DNA from: an uncultured Oscillospiraceae bacterium
Lineage (GTDB): Bacteria; Bacillota; Clostridia; Oscillospirales; Acutalibacteraceae
DNA length: 16,420 bases
Reading direction: 5' to 3'
Assembly: GCA_900549945.1 (NCBI GenBank)
Contig: URQJ01000025.1
Span: 1 to 16,420, forward strand
The translations under genes were made by a program, and so were the position numbers. Within the stretch, counting starts at the first letter, position 1, and the number at the start of each line of letters is the position of its first letter. The notes below the pieces were generated by a model. The model saw only the letters and a list, made by a program, of their open reading frames with translations, was not told the origin of the DNA and searched no databases. Below are positions 7,741 through 16,246 of the stretch, in pieces.

Positions 7741-7774
7741 AAGGTGCTGCCGGGATTTCCGGGCGGCACCTTTT
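7741..7774. terminator. Terminator between clpC and the S1-domain gene
   Basis: GGTGCTGCC (7743-7751) pairs with GGCGGCACC (7762-7770) with one G-U pair, followed by TTTT at 7771-7774. It begins 11 bases after the clpC stop and 13 bases from the stop of the convergent S1 gene. On the minus strand it is followed by CTTTCTTT, so it may serve both genes. Confidence 0.75.
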
Positions 7775-7786
7775 GCTGTATTTGGG

Positions 7787-8707
7787 TCAGGAAAAGTACG
7801 TTTCAATGCGCTTTTCGCACTCGGGCGGCGAATAAACGAAGGCTTCCATATGGTCGCCCGTGAAAAAATAGGCGGGCGGCTCGGGTTTATAGTCGTAATC
7901 GAAGCACTCTACAATGACGAGCTTCACTTTCATGCGGCCGGGTAAAATGCTTTTGATGAACACGCTCGCCTGCTGCCCGGGCTGTACGTTCTCGCGCAGC
8001 TCGGCGAGGCCGGCGAGGTTCGGCGTTAGCTCAATGAAGATGCCGTAGGACTCCACGCTGCGCACGATGCCGGCGACCGTCTCGCCGGTACGGAAGCGCT
8101 CGGCGTTCTGCGTCCACGTGCCGAGCAGCTCCTTGTGGCTCAGCGTGATCCGGTTTTCCTCCTTGGCACGGATGATCGCGCGGATGTCCATGCCCACGGT
8201 GAAGCGCTCGCGCGGGTGGTCGATCCGGGAGACGGAGATTGCGTCGATCGGCAGCAGAGAGACGATGCCGCAGCCGATATCCGCAAAGGCGCCGAACGGC
8301 TCGAGATGCGTGATGCGTACGTCGATCACGTCGCCGCGCGTCAGGCCCGATATGTACTGCGCAAGGCAGCGCTCCTGTGCTCTGCGGCGGGAGAGCACCG
8401 CGGTGATCCGCCCCGCCGCGTCGCGGATAAAATCGGTGATGATAAAGCATACCGGCTTATTGACGCGCGAAATGATGGCGATGTCGCGCACGGTGCCCTC
8501 GCGGATGCCGAGCGCACCCTCCTCGCGCGGAATGATGCCGCGCATACACTTTAAATCGACGATCAAATTGTGCTCGTTATCGCAAATGACGCTGCGCGCC
8601 TCGAGAATACGCGCGTCCCGCATTGCGTCGGAAAGGGCGGCGGCGTTCAGCATGGCGGCTTGGTTTTCGGCTCTGTCGATCAGATGGCCTTCCGGATAAA
8701 ATTTCAT
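7787..8707 (-). CDS. S1 RNA-binding domain protein
   Basis: This 306-residue protein is read leftward from the ATG at 8707, with AAAGGAG eight bases upstream; the GTG at 8716 overlaps that site. Two S1-type OB folds are visible. The first, at about 125-191, is canonical: GDVIDVRITHLEPFGAFADIG, then a RIDHPRERF stretch and ITLSHKELLG at the end. The second, at about 207-265, is shorter (GETVAGIVRSVESYGIFIEL and onward). Residues 35-108 look like a third, degenerate S1-like unit. It resembles a short ribosomal-S1/RpsA-like protein (the usual S1 of Gram-negatives has six domains). A role in RNA binding during translation or decay is inferred; no catalytic domain is present. It is convergent with clpC and divergent from the foldase operon. 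Confidence 0.82.
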   Translation of the reverse strand: MKFYPEGHLIDRAENQAAMLNAAALSDAMRDARILEARSVICDNEHNLIVDLKCMRGIIPREEGALGIREGTVRDIAIISRVNKPVCFIITDFIRDAAGRITAVLSRRRAQERCLAQYISGLTRGDVIDVRITHLEPFGAFADIGCGIVSLLPIDAISVSRIDHPRERFTVGMDIRAIIRAKEENRITLSHKELLGTWTQNAERFRTGETVAGIVRSVESYGIFIELTPNLAGLAELRENVQPGQQASVFIKSILPGRMKVKLVIVECFDYDYKPEPPAYFFTGDHMEAFVYSPPECEKRIETYFS

Positions 8708-8798
8708 TGATTTCACTCCTTTTAACTACAATGAACTATATGAGCCGAAAACGGCAAACATGCACTTTCTTAAATTTTCGTGAAGCGCGGCAAAGTGC

Positions 8799-8825
8799 TT
8801 GATTCCTGCACAAAATTGGTATAAA
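8799..8825 (+). promoter_or_regulatory. Probable promoter of the foldase-thioredoxin-thioesterase operon
   Basis: TATAAA at 8820-8825 is preceded by TGG (an extended -10 of the TGnTATAAT form). TTGATT at 8799-8804 is a partial -35 box with a short 15-base spacer. It lies about 57 bases before the foldase start and no better promoter was seen between the divergent genes. Confidence 0.5.
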
Positions 8826-8881
8826 ATGAAAGACAAACAAAGCGATCGTGGGTCAAAGTGCCCACATGAAAGGAAAGGAAC

Positions 8882-9712
8882 ATGAAGAAAATCAGCATAC
8901 TCTGCGCGGCGCTGCTCGCGGCGGTTTCGCTTGCAGCCTGCGCTTCCGGTCCGTCTGCGGCGGAAAAGGTCATCGGCACGGAGAAAACCGTCGCGATGGA
9001 TGACCTCAAAGCGTCGTCGGCGTCGGATAAGGAAAAGATCGGCTACCAGCTGGAGGCGCCCGAAAAGGGCGAGGAGATCTGCATCCTGAAAACCGATTAC
9101 GGCGACATCAAGATGCGCTTTTTCCCGAACGCCGCGCCGAAGGCGGTCTACAATTTTAAATCGCTCGCGCTTTCCGGCTACTATGACGGCTTGAAGTTTC
9201 ACCGTGTCATCGATGACTTTATGATTCAGGGCGGCGACCCGGATGGCACCGGTGCCGGCGGTGAGAGCATCTGGGGCGAGGATTTCGAGGATGAATTCCA
9301 CGAGAACCTCTTGAATATTTCGGGTTCCGTCTCCTGTGCGAACCGCGGCGCCGATACGAACGGCAGCCAGTTTTTCATAAATGCGGTGAAGCCGGTTACA
9401 ATAGACTGGGATCAGTACGACGAGATCTACAGCTATTATAAATCCTCGCCGGAGCAGTTCACGTCGATGTACGGCGGGACGCTCGACATGGATAAGGTGA
9501 CGGACGCGTATAAATCCCTGTACGAGGAAAACGGCGGCAATCCCCATCTCGACGGCGCGTATTCCACGGCGGGCACCGGCCACACGGTATTTGCGCAGGT
9601 CTTTGAAGGGCTCGACGTCGTGCAGAAGATCATGCAGGTCGAAACGGACGACAGTGACATGCCGGTCGAGGATGTTGTGATCCTCTCGGCGGAAATCGTT
9701 CCGTATGAATAA
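8882..9712 (+). CDS. Cyclophilin-type peptidyl-prolyl isomerase lipoprotein
   Basis: This is a 276-residue exported foldase. Residues 1-20 are a lipoprotein signal ending in the lipobox LAAC, with C20 as the lipid-bearing cysteine, so the mature protein is tethered outside the cytoplasmic membrane. A linker of about 40 residues precedes the cyclophilin domain (about 65-275). The domain shows the active-site segment FHRVIDDFMIQGGDPDGTG with catalytic R108, then GSVSCANRGADTNGSQFFI at 148-166 and TVFAQVFEGLDVV near 235-247. Cyclophilins speed cis-trans isomerisation at proline and here would help fold secreted proteins. About 50 extra residues (roughly 170-222) sit between the FFI strand and the later core, longer than in minimal bacterial cyclophilins. 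The ATG at 8882 has AAAGGA upstream. Thioredoxin follows after 25 bases. Confidence 0.92.
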   Translation: MKKISILCAALLAAVSLAACASGPSAAEKVIGTEKTVAMDDLKASSASDKEKIGYQLEAPEKGEEICILKTDYGDIKMRFFPNAAPKAVYNFKSLALSGYYDGLKFHRVIDDFMIQGGDPDGTGAGGESIWGEDFEDEFHENLLNISGSVSCANRGADTNGSQFFINAVKPVTIDWDQYDEIYSYYKSSPEQFTSMYGGTLDMDKVTDAYKSLYEENGGNPHLDGAYSTAGTGHTVFAQVFEGLDVVQKIMQVETDDSDMPVEDVVILSAEIVPYE

Positions 9713-9737
9713 AAACCAAATCAAGGAGGAATCGGCT

Positions 9738-10055
9738 ATGGCGTTGGTACATGCGACAGCAGACACATTTGAGGCTTTAATCCGGGAGAATAAGATCGTT
9801 CTCGTCGACTTTTTTGCGACGTGGTGCGGCCCGTGCCGGATGATCGCTCCGCTGATCGAGCAGGTCGCCGAGGAGTATGACGGCAAAGCGGTCGTGGCGA
9901 AGGTCGATATCGACGAGGAGCAGGAGCTCGCGACGCAGTACGGCATTGAGAGCATCCCGACGGTGATCCTGTTCAAGGACGGCGAGCCGATCAACGTGGA
10001 GGTCGGCGCGCACCAGAAGGATTTTTATGCGAACCTGATCGACATGCACCTGTGA
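9738..10055 (+). CDS. trxA: Thioredoxin
   Basis: This is a 105-residue cytosolic protein-disulfide reductase. The ATG at 9738 is favoured because AAGGAGG lies at 9723-9729, eight bases before it. The ATG at 9705 would overlap the preceding gene and add eleven residues unlike the family. The active-site WCGPC is at 29-33, preceded by the usual VDFFAT strand. The cis-proline loop ESIPT is at 71-75 and the FKDGEP turn follows, all in their normal places, with length typical of thioredoxin. It would be kept reduced by thioredoxin reductase, which is not in the window. It is co-transcribed with the lipoprotein isomerase 25 bases upstream and the thioesterase 10 bases downstream. The symbol reflects the family; paralogues may exist elsewhere in the genome. 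Confidence 0.95.
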   Translation: MALVHATADTFEALIRENKIVLVDFFATWCGPCRMIAPLIEQVAEEYDGKAVVAKVDIDEEQELATQYGIESIPTVILFKDGEPINVEVGAHQKDFYANLIDMHL

Positions 10056-10065
10056 GGGAAACGCA

Positions 10066-10485
10066 ATGTATACATTTGAGCGGACGGCCAAGTATTACGA
10101 AACCGATCAAATGGGGATAGTGCACCATTCCAATTACATTCGCTGGTTTGAGGAAGCCCGGATTGATCTGATGGATCAACTCGGGCTTCCTTACAGGAAG
10201 ATGGAGGAAAGCGGCGTCCTGATCCCCGTGCTCGGCGTGAGCTGTACATATAAGCATCCGATCCGGTTCGATGAAACCATTGTGCTGGAGCTGGAGATCC
10301 AAAATTACACCGGCGTACGGTTTGAGGTGGTCTACACCGGCCGCCACAAGGAAACCGGGCTTTTGAGCTGCACGGGCGTTTCGCAGCACTGCTTTACGAC
10401 GCCGGAATTGAAGCCGGTGCGCCTCAAGCAGCATTTCCCGGCTTGGCATGAGGCATTTCTGCGCGCTTCGGTGGAGAAGGCGTAA
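10066..10485 (+). CDS. Acyl-CoA thioesterase, hotdog fold (YbgC/FadM type)
   Basis: This is a 139-residue cytosolic protein, the usual length for single-domain 4-hydroxybenzoyl-CoA thioesterase-like enzymes. The catalytic signature YETDQMGIVHHSNYIRWFEE at 11-30 holds the conserved Asp (D14) and the G-x-V-x-H pattern before the long central helix. The later VxCTYKHPIRFDETI segment (about 58-72) is the family's second strand pair. These enzymes hydrolyse acyl-CoA thioesters; chain length and substrate cannot be read from the sequence. The ATG follows a GAGGG site and starts ten bases after the thioredoxin stop, so it is the third gene of that operon. A very strong terminator follows. Confidence 0.88.
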   Translation: MYTFERTAKYYETDQMGIVHHSNYIRWFEEARIDLMDQLGLPYRKMEESGVLIPVLGVSCTYKHPIRFDETIVLELEIQNYTGVRFEVVYTGRHKETGLLSCTGVSQHCFTTPELKPVRLKQHFPAWHEAFLRASVEKA

Positions 10486-10532
10486 AGCCGTGCGTGTGCA
10501 GCCTGCTTTGGCTGCCGGTGCGGTAATCTAAT

Positions 10533-10584
10533 AAAAAACAGGGACGGCAGGCACCGGATGGTGCGTCTGCCGTCCCTGTTTTTT
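10533..10584. terminator. Long perfect bidirectional terminator
   Basis: An 18-base perfect stem (AAAAAACAGGGACGGCAG at 10533-10550 with its complement at 10567-10584) encloses an inner GCACC/GGTGC hairpin. Six A begin and six T end it, so it can terminate the thioesterase operon on the plus strand and the convergent exporter operon on the minus strand. Confidence 0.9.
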
Positions 10585-10617
10585 GCTTGAGCGAAAGTTC
10601 TTCGGATCAAGGCGCAA

Positions 10618-10656
10618 AGGAACGGGCTGCACAGCTCTGCCGCGCAGTCCGTTCCT
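10618..10656. terminator. Second hairpin between the convergent operons
   Basis: A 13-base stem (10618-10630 with 10644-10656) has one G-U pair and a 13-base loop. It is followed by CTGTTTTAATT on the plus strand but only a short T run on the minus strand. It lies 52 bases beyond the exporter permease stop and probably supports termination. Confidence 0.45.
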
Positions 10657-10708
10657 CTGTTTTAATTATCTGCCGAAAAGCCGGCCGCTAAAATCGATTT
10701 CAGCCCGT

Positions 10709-11961
<1,253 letters not shown>

Positions 11962-11965
<4 letters not shown>

Positions 11966-13869
11966 TCTGCCGCTGCCTCCTCTCCGCCGAGCGCGGCGTT
12001 CTCGGGCAGGTTAGCCCGCGCGCCGTCAATGGCCTGTGCGCCGTAGGGGAAAGCGATGTAATCGTCCGCGGTCAGCACGTCTCCCTTGATCTCGAGATAT
12101 TCGTTGTATACGGTTTTGCCCGTTTGGATGTATGTCTTGTGCACGCGCTTGTCCTCACCGGCTTTCAGAATGTAGCGGCCGCCGTCGTCGCTGCGGATAT
12201 AGGCTTTCGAAAGGTAGATGGCGTCGCTCGGGGCTTCGTCACCGGCGCCGGCCTGCAGGATGATGTCCAGCATCATGCCGTTTTTCAGGTCTGCGGCGTC
12301 CGGGATGAAGGCCGTGAACGCGTAGCTTGAGGTGTTCGGGTTGCTCATGCCGTCGTAGTAGCTGCCCTCGCTCGGGAAATCGGAGATCTTGACGATCTCC
12401 GCCTCATAGCTGGCGCCGATCTCCCATGCCGATACGGAAATCATATCGCCCACGTTGATGCGCCCAAGCAGGGATTCGTTCAGCGTGCCGGTCACATAGA
12501 AGCCGTCGCCGCCGGAAACCACAAGGAAGGGTGTGCTGGAGGCAAGCGCCGTGTCCAGATCGGTCAGCGTCTTTACGGTGCCGTTGACCGTTGCGGTGAC
12601 CGTCGCGTTTTTGAGCTCCAGCTCCGCCTTGCTGAGGTCGAGCTTGGCCTGCTTGACGGCGATCTCCAAATCGCGGATCTCCTGCTTTTTTTCCAAGATC
12701 ATCCGGTCGAGCTCTTCCTGCGTGTACATGCCGTCGCCCGGGTCGATCGGTGCGACCCATGGGTCGTCCGGCTCGATGCCGAGCATTTCGATGTTGTCCT
12801 CCGGCGCTTCGACCGCGTCAAAGAAGAAGCCGGCGGAGATCCGATGCCCGTCCATGGCCCAGCCCTTGCGCAGCGGCAGATTTTCGTTATTCTCCTCGTG
12901 CACCTCGAAGCGCGCGGCAAACGGACCGTTCGGAAGCTCAAATATTTCCTCCGGCGCGTCCGTGGCAGATGCGTCCGGGGTGGGGGAAGCGCTCGCTGTC
13001 AGGCGGCGGAACCAAGCCACGCCGGAGATCTCGGGCGCAGCGCTGGCTTCCGGCTCCGGTGTCGCAGTTGGCTCCGGCATGGCCGTTGGCTCGGGCGTCG
13101 CGGTCGGCTCCGGGGTATCTGTCGGCTTCGGATCTCCCGAGCTATCAGGCGCTTCGGGAGAGGGAGAGGCCGAAGGCTCTGGATCGGGTGCAGACGTGGG
13201 CGCTGCGCTCGGCTCGGCAGAGGGGGAGGGGGTCGGCGTCAGCGTACTGAGTCCGAGCAGCCGCATCAGAAATTCCTTTGTGAGCACGCAGTCCTCCGTG
13301 CACAGGAAAACGTACGGGTCTTCGGTTGTGCCCGTGCCCTTGAAAGGCTTCGAATGTTCGTCGATTTCGGAATAGAGCGTTGCCTCCGATTCCGGCGTGG
13401 GGGTCGGCGTCGGCACAGGCTCCGGGTCCGGCACCGGCGGCTCCACATAGGGCGCGGTGTTTTGCAGGCGGACCAAGTCCTTGTTTGCCTGCTGCAGCTC
13501 GTAGCTTTTCTTTTCAAGCTCGAGCGCCTTGCCCTCCACAGTCAGCTCCAGCTTCGTCGTGTCGTATTGCAGGAGCGTGTCGCCGATCTTGACCGACTGC
13601 CCCTCCTTCACAAAGATCTCGGAAATAGATTTGGTCGTATCCGGGTAAAGCTCCTGCACGAAGTCGCTCGTCGCGATGCCGTAGGTGCTTGACTGGTCGC
13701 CCCAGTATGAGGTGGATACGTTGGAAACCGGCTGCACGTCTACGGTGGTGTTGGCCTTTTTGCTGTTCATAAAGACCGCAATACCGGTGACGACAAGCGC
13801 CGCAGCGGCGGCGCACGATACCGAGATGACCGCGATCCGCTTTGCGGGGGATTTTGCACCGTACTTCAT
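11962..13869 (-). CDS. HlyD/MacA-family adaptor with a long Pro-rich insertion (635 aa)
   Basis: This is a membrane-anchored adaptor, much longer than the usual 370-450 residues. A short cationic N-terminus precedes a single helix at about 12-34. The first lipoyl half-motif (IFVKEGQSVKIGDTLLQYDT, 85-104) leads into the outgoing coiled coil (about 107-137), and the returning helix (about 383-421) leads to the second half-motif ATVTATVNGTVKTL. Beta-barrel and membrane-proximal domains follow to 635. Between the two coil arms lie about 245 extra residues: Pro/Thr/Glu/Ser/Ala-rich stretches (140-162, 210-278, 291-306), including four TPEPTA-like hexads at 252-275. Two non-repetitive pieces there (166-207 and 308-350) look like halves of one small domain. 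It overlaps the ATPase and permease genes by ATGA at both ends. GGAGGTGA precedes the ATG at 13869. Confidence 0.87.
13045..13116 (-). repeat. Four 18-base repeats encoding TPEPTA-like hexads
   Basis: Codons 252-275 of the large adaptor encode TPEPTA, TPEPTA, MPEPTA and TPEPEA in tandem. The DNA copies have diverged at several bases, so this is an older expansion kept at protein level rather than a fresh slippage tract. Confidence 0.8.
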
Positions 13870-14564
13870 ACCGTCACCTCCGTTTCGGGCTGTGCGGCCT
13901 GCTCGGCAAAGCGGCCGTCACGGATGTGCAGAATGCGCTTTGCGTGGTTTGCGACGTCGCTGTCGTGTGTGATCATTACGACGGTCACGCCCTCGTCGTT
14001 GAGCGTTTGGAACAGCGCCATGATCTGCTGGCCGGACTGGCTGTCCAGCGCGCCGGTCGGTTCGTCGGCAAGCAGGATCTTCGGGTTGTTGACGATTGCG
14101 CGGGCGATCGCAACGCGCTGGCACTGGCCGCCGGAAAGCTGGTTCGGCTTAAAATCGACGCGGTCGCCGAGGCCGACGCGCTCGAGTGCGCGCACGGCAC
14201 GCTCGCGCCGCACCTTTTTCGGCACGCCGGCATAGAGCAGGGGGAGCGCCACGTTGTCCGCCGCGCTTTGGCGGGGCAGGAGATGGAAGCTCTGAAACAC
14301 AAAGCCGATCGAATTGAGCCGGATTTCCGAGAGCTTTGCCTCGCTGCTGCCGATGACGCTCTCGCCCGCGAGGCTGTACGTGCCGGTTGTCGGCAGGTCG
14401 AGACAGCCGATGATGTTCATCAGCGTCGTCTTGCCCGAGCCGGATGGCCCCATGATCGCGACGTACTCTCCCTCGTCGACGGAGAGGGAGATGTCCTTCA
14501 GAACCGGGACTTCCATCTTGCCCTGCGTGTAGGTTTTGTCGATGTTGTGCAGCTCAAGGATCAT
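13866..14564 (-). CDS. MacB/LolD-type ABC transporter ATPase
   Basis: This is a 232-residue cytosolic ATPase that powers the exporter. Visible motifs are Walker A GPSGSGKTT at 39-47, Q-loop Q91, signature LSGGQ at 143-147, Walker B KILLADE at 162-168, D-loop ALDS at 172-175 and switch histidine H200. The residue after LSGGQ is Cys (QCQR), where most relatives have QQQR; this is unlikely to matter for catalysis. Length and motif spacing match the MacB/LolD/YknY group, which pairs with FtsX-like permeases. It sits between the two adaptor genes, with ATGA overlaps at both ends (14561-14564 and 13866-13869), so its translation is coupled to both. All catalytic residues are present. Confidence 0.95.
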   Translation of the reverse strand: MILELHNIDKTYTQGKMEVPVLKDISLSVDEGEYVAIMGPSGSGKTTLMNIIGCLDLPTTGTYSLAGESVIGSSEAKLSEIRLNSIGFVFQSFHLLPRQSAADNVALPLLYAGVPKKVRRERAVRALERVGLGDRVDFKPNQLSGGQCQRVAIARAIVNNPKILLADEPTGALDSQSGQQIMALFQTLNDEGVTVVMITHDSDVANHAKRILHIRDGRFAEQAAQPETEVTV

Positions 14565-15991
14565 CCGACTGCACCTCCGATCACGACGCCGCCTCCCTCA
14601 GTCGTAGCGGGCAGAGCGGCGGCGTCCTCGGCGGGCGCATCCGCTTGTGCGCCGTTGTCCTCAGGTACTGTGTTGCCGCCGTCACCGTCGAGCACTGCAC
14701 CGCCGTTTTCGGGGGTTGTACCGCCTTCCTCCGGCATAGCACCGCCGTTTTCCGGCATAGCACCGCCGTTTTCCGGCATATCACCGCCCTCCGGCATGAC
14801 CGTGCCGGGATCGGCCGCATACATGCCGCTGTGCATGTTGTCTCCGGGAATGGCGATGCGGTCGTCCTCATCGAGGCCGGAGAGAATCTCGTATTCATCC
14901 GTATCGGCGTCATATTGGCCGAGGGAAAGCTCGCGCTTTTCGATTCGGTTCTGCGCGGTCGCCGCCCAAACATAGCTCTTGCTGCCCTCGGTAAAGATGT
15001 AATAGCCCGGCAGCCACAGGCCGGTCTTGACGAGCGTGTCGCCGAGATCGGGCTCCACATAGACGTGCTGCCCGAGCATCAGGCCGTCAAAGCTGTCCAG
15101 CAGAACGTAAAAATTGTATTTGGAAGCGAGGGTGAAGGAATCCTCATTGCCGTAGGAGACATAATTGTTCTTGTTGTTCGAGACGGGCTCGCGCTCGATG
15201 GTGTCGATCTTGCCGCTCCATGTCACACTGGGGTCGACGCGGGAGGTCACCTTGACCGGCATACCCTCGTAAAGCGACTGAATATTCAGCTCGGTCGCCG
15301 TCGCCTTGATCCGGTACTGGCCGGTCGAGAGAATTTTGATATAGGCGTTCGAGGTGTCATCGCCATAGCCCGTGTTATTCTGGTTTCCGGAATCGTTGAT
15401 CTCCTTGATCACGCCGTCCATCTCGGCGAGAACGTCGGTGTTTTCGAGCGATTTCTTGAGCTGCTCGATCTCCTTCGCCTTTGTGGATTGGTCGTATTCC
15501 GCCGTGCGGACCTCAAGCTGCGTGGACTGGATCTGGAGCGTATAGGAGAGCTGGTCGTCCGAGGAGGCGTTGTTCTTTTCCTGCTCGAGGCTGTCGATCT
15601 GCTGGTTCAGCGTGGTGATCCGGTTGCTGAGGCTTTCGAGCTGGAGCTCGGCCTCCTGCAATTGCAGGGCAATGTCCTCCGTATCGTAGCTGAAGAGCGG
15701 GTCGCCGGCCTTGACCTGCTGCCCGACGGTCACGTGCAGCTCGGCGATCTTCTTTGTGTCGTCCTTCTGCACGGAAAGCGTCTTTTCCGGCTCGGCCACG
15801 CCGGAAAATTTCGCCGTCATGCCGAGCCCGCCCTCGCCGGTGATGTCGGAAACTGCGTTCACATAGGCGATCTCGTTCGGATCGCTCGGAACGGCAGCCT
15901 GACGGAAGAAGAAAAACCACACCGCTGCGGCGGCTAAAATAAGCGCGGCAGCAGCGGCGCCGCTGATGATCCAAATCTTTTTCTTCGTCAT
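14561..15991 (-). CDS. HlyD/MacA-family periplasmic-type adaptor (476 aa), first gene of the exporter operon
   Basis: The ATG at 15991 is chosen because AAGGAAGG lies six bases upstream. The frame stays open to 16147, but a strong promoter at 16095-16123 rules out most longer starts. A helix at about 5-29 anchors the protein. A lipoyl half-motif (AELHVTVGQQVKAGDPLFSYDT, within 83-104) leads into a coiled-coil hairpin at about 107-185, closed by LAEMDGVIKEIND. The beta-barrel and membrane-proximal domains run to about 385. The tail from 399 carries MPENGGA-type repeats and ends in a Gly/Ala/Glu-rich low-complexity stretch. Adaptors of this class link a MacB-type permease to partners outside the membrane; in Gram-positives (YknX is the model) they act without an outer-membrane channel. 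It differs greatly from the second adaptor in the same operon. Confidence 0.9.
   Translation of the reverse strand: MTKKKIWIISGAAAAALILAAAAVWFFFFRQAAVPSDPNEIAYVNAVSDITGEGGLGMTAKFSGVAEPEKTLSVQKDDTKKIAELHVTVGQQVKAGDPLFSYDTEDIALQLQEAELQLESLSNRITTLNQQIDSLEQEKNNASSDDQLSYTLQIQSTQLEVRTAEYDQSTKAKEIEQLKKSLENTDVLAEMDGVIKEINDSGNQNNTGYGDDTSNAYIKILSTGQYRIKATATELNIQSLYEGMPVKVTSRVDPSVTWSGKIDTIEREPVSNNKNNYVSYGNEDSFTLASKYNFYVLLDSFDGLMLGQHVYVEPDLGDTLVKTGLWLPGYYIFTEGSKSYVWAATAQNRIEKRELSLGQYDADTDEYEILSGLDEDDRIAIPGDNMHSGMYAADPGTVMPEGGDMPENGGAMPENGGAMPEEGGTTPENGGAVLDGDGGNTVPEDNGAQADAPAEDAAALPATTEGGGVVIGGAVG
14697..14798 (-). repeat. 21-base tandem repeats encoding MPENGGA-like heptads
   Basis: Two identical 21-base units at 14739-14759 and 14760-14780 are flanked by variants at 14697-14717, 14718-14738 and a shortened one at 14781-14798. 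Translated, they give MPEGGD, MPENGGA, MPENGGA, MPEEGGT and TPENGGA near the C-terminus of the first adaptor. The identical neighbours suggest recent duplication. Confidence 0.85.
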
Positions 15992-16033
15992 GAAAGTCCT
16001 TCCTTTCTCAATATATATCCCTGTATTGTTGTT

Positions 16034-16074
16034 TTGCACCAATTTCAGCAGAAAGCCATATGCACCGGGTGCAA
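16034..16074 (-). promoter_or_regulatory. Inverted repeats in the exporter leader
   Basis: TGCACCGGGTGCA at 16061-16073 is a dyad. A further TTGCACC at 16034-16040 can pair over seven bases with GGTGCAA at 16068-16074. They lie inside the predicted leader, downstream of the start site. They could be an operator or alternative RNA pairings; no known riboswitch is recognised. Confidence 0.35.
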
Positions 16075-16094
16075 GTGGGACACCAGACAAGCAC

Positions 16095-16123
16095 ATTATA
16101 CAATGAAACGCACGCAATAACAA
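16095..16123 (-). promoter_or_regulatory. Sigma-A promoter of the exporter operon
   Basis: On the minus strand TTGTTA (16123-16118) and a perfect TATAAT (16100-16095) are separated by exactly 17 bases. Transcription should start near 16088, giving a leader of about 97 bases before the first adaptor. Confidence 0.8.
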
Positions 16124-16187
16124 CTTAAATAATTCTGACGAATGCAAAACATTTGCAAATTTTCCGCCGGCAGCCGAGCCGCCTGCC

Positions 16188-16215
16188 TTGACAAGCGCCG
16201 GTTCCGCGATACAAT
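16188..16215 (+). promoter_or_regulatory. Sigma-A promoter of the cysteine synthase-like gene
   Basis: TTGACA at 16188-16193 and TACAAT at 16210-16215 are separated by 16 bases. It lies about 30 bases before the start codon, leaving a leader too short for a T-box or S-box. Confidence 0.75.
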
Positions 16216-16246
16216 AAAGGAGAACAATCGAAAAGGGGGCTGAATC

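Noticed and set aside
8850..8866. A GGTCAAA heptad upstream of the cyclophilin gene, resembling half of a CtsR box
   Set aside because: The second heptad is absent after the three-base spacer, so it does not meet the CtsR operator form.
15992..16147. A longer N-terminus for the first adaptor in the same frame
   Set aside because: The extension crosses a strong promoter at 16095-16123, and the ATG at 15991 has a good ribosome site directly followed by a standard anchor helix.
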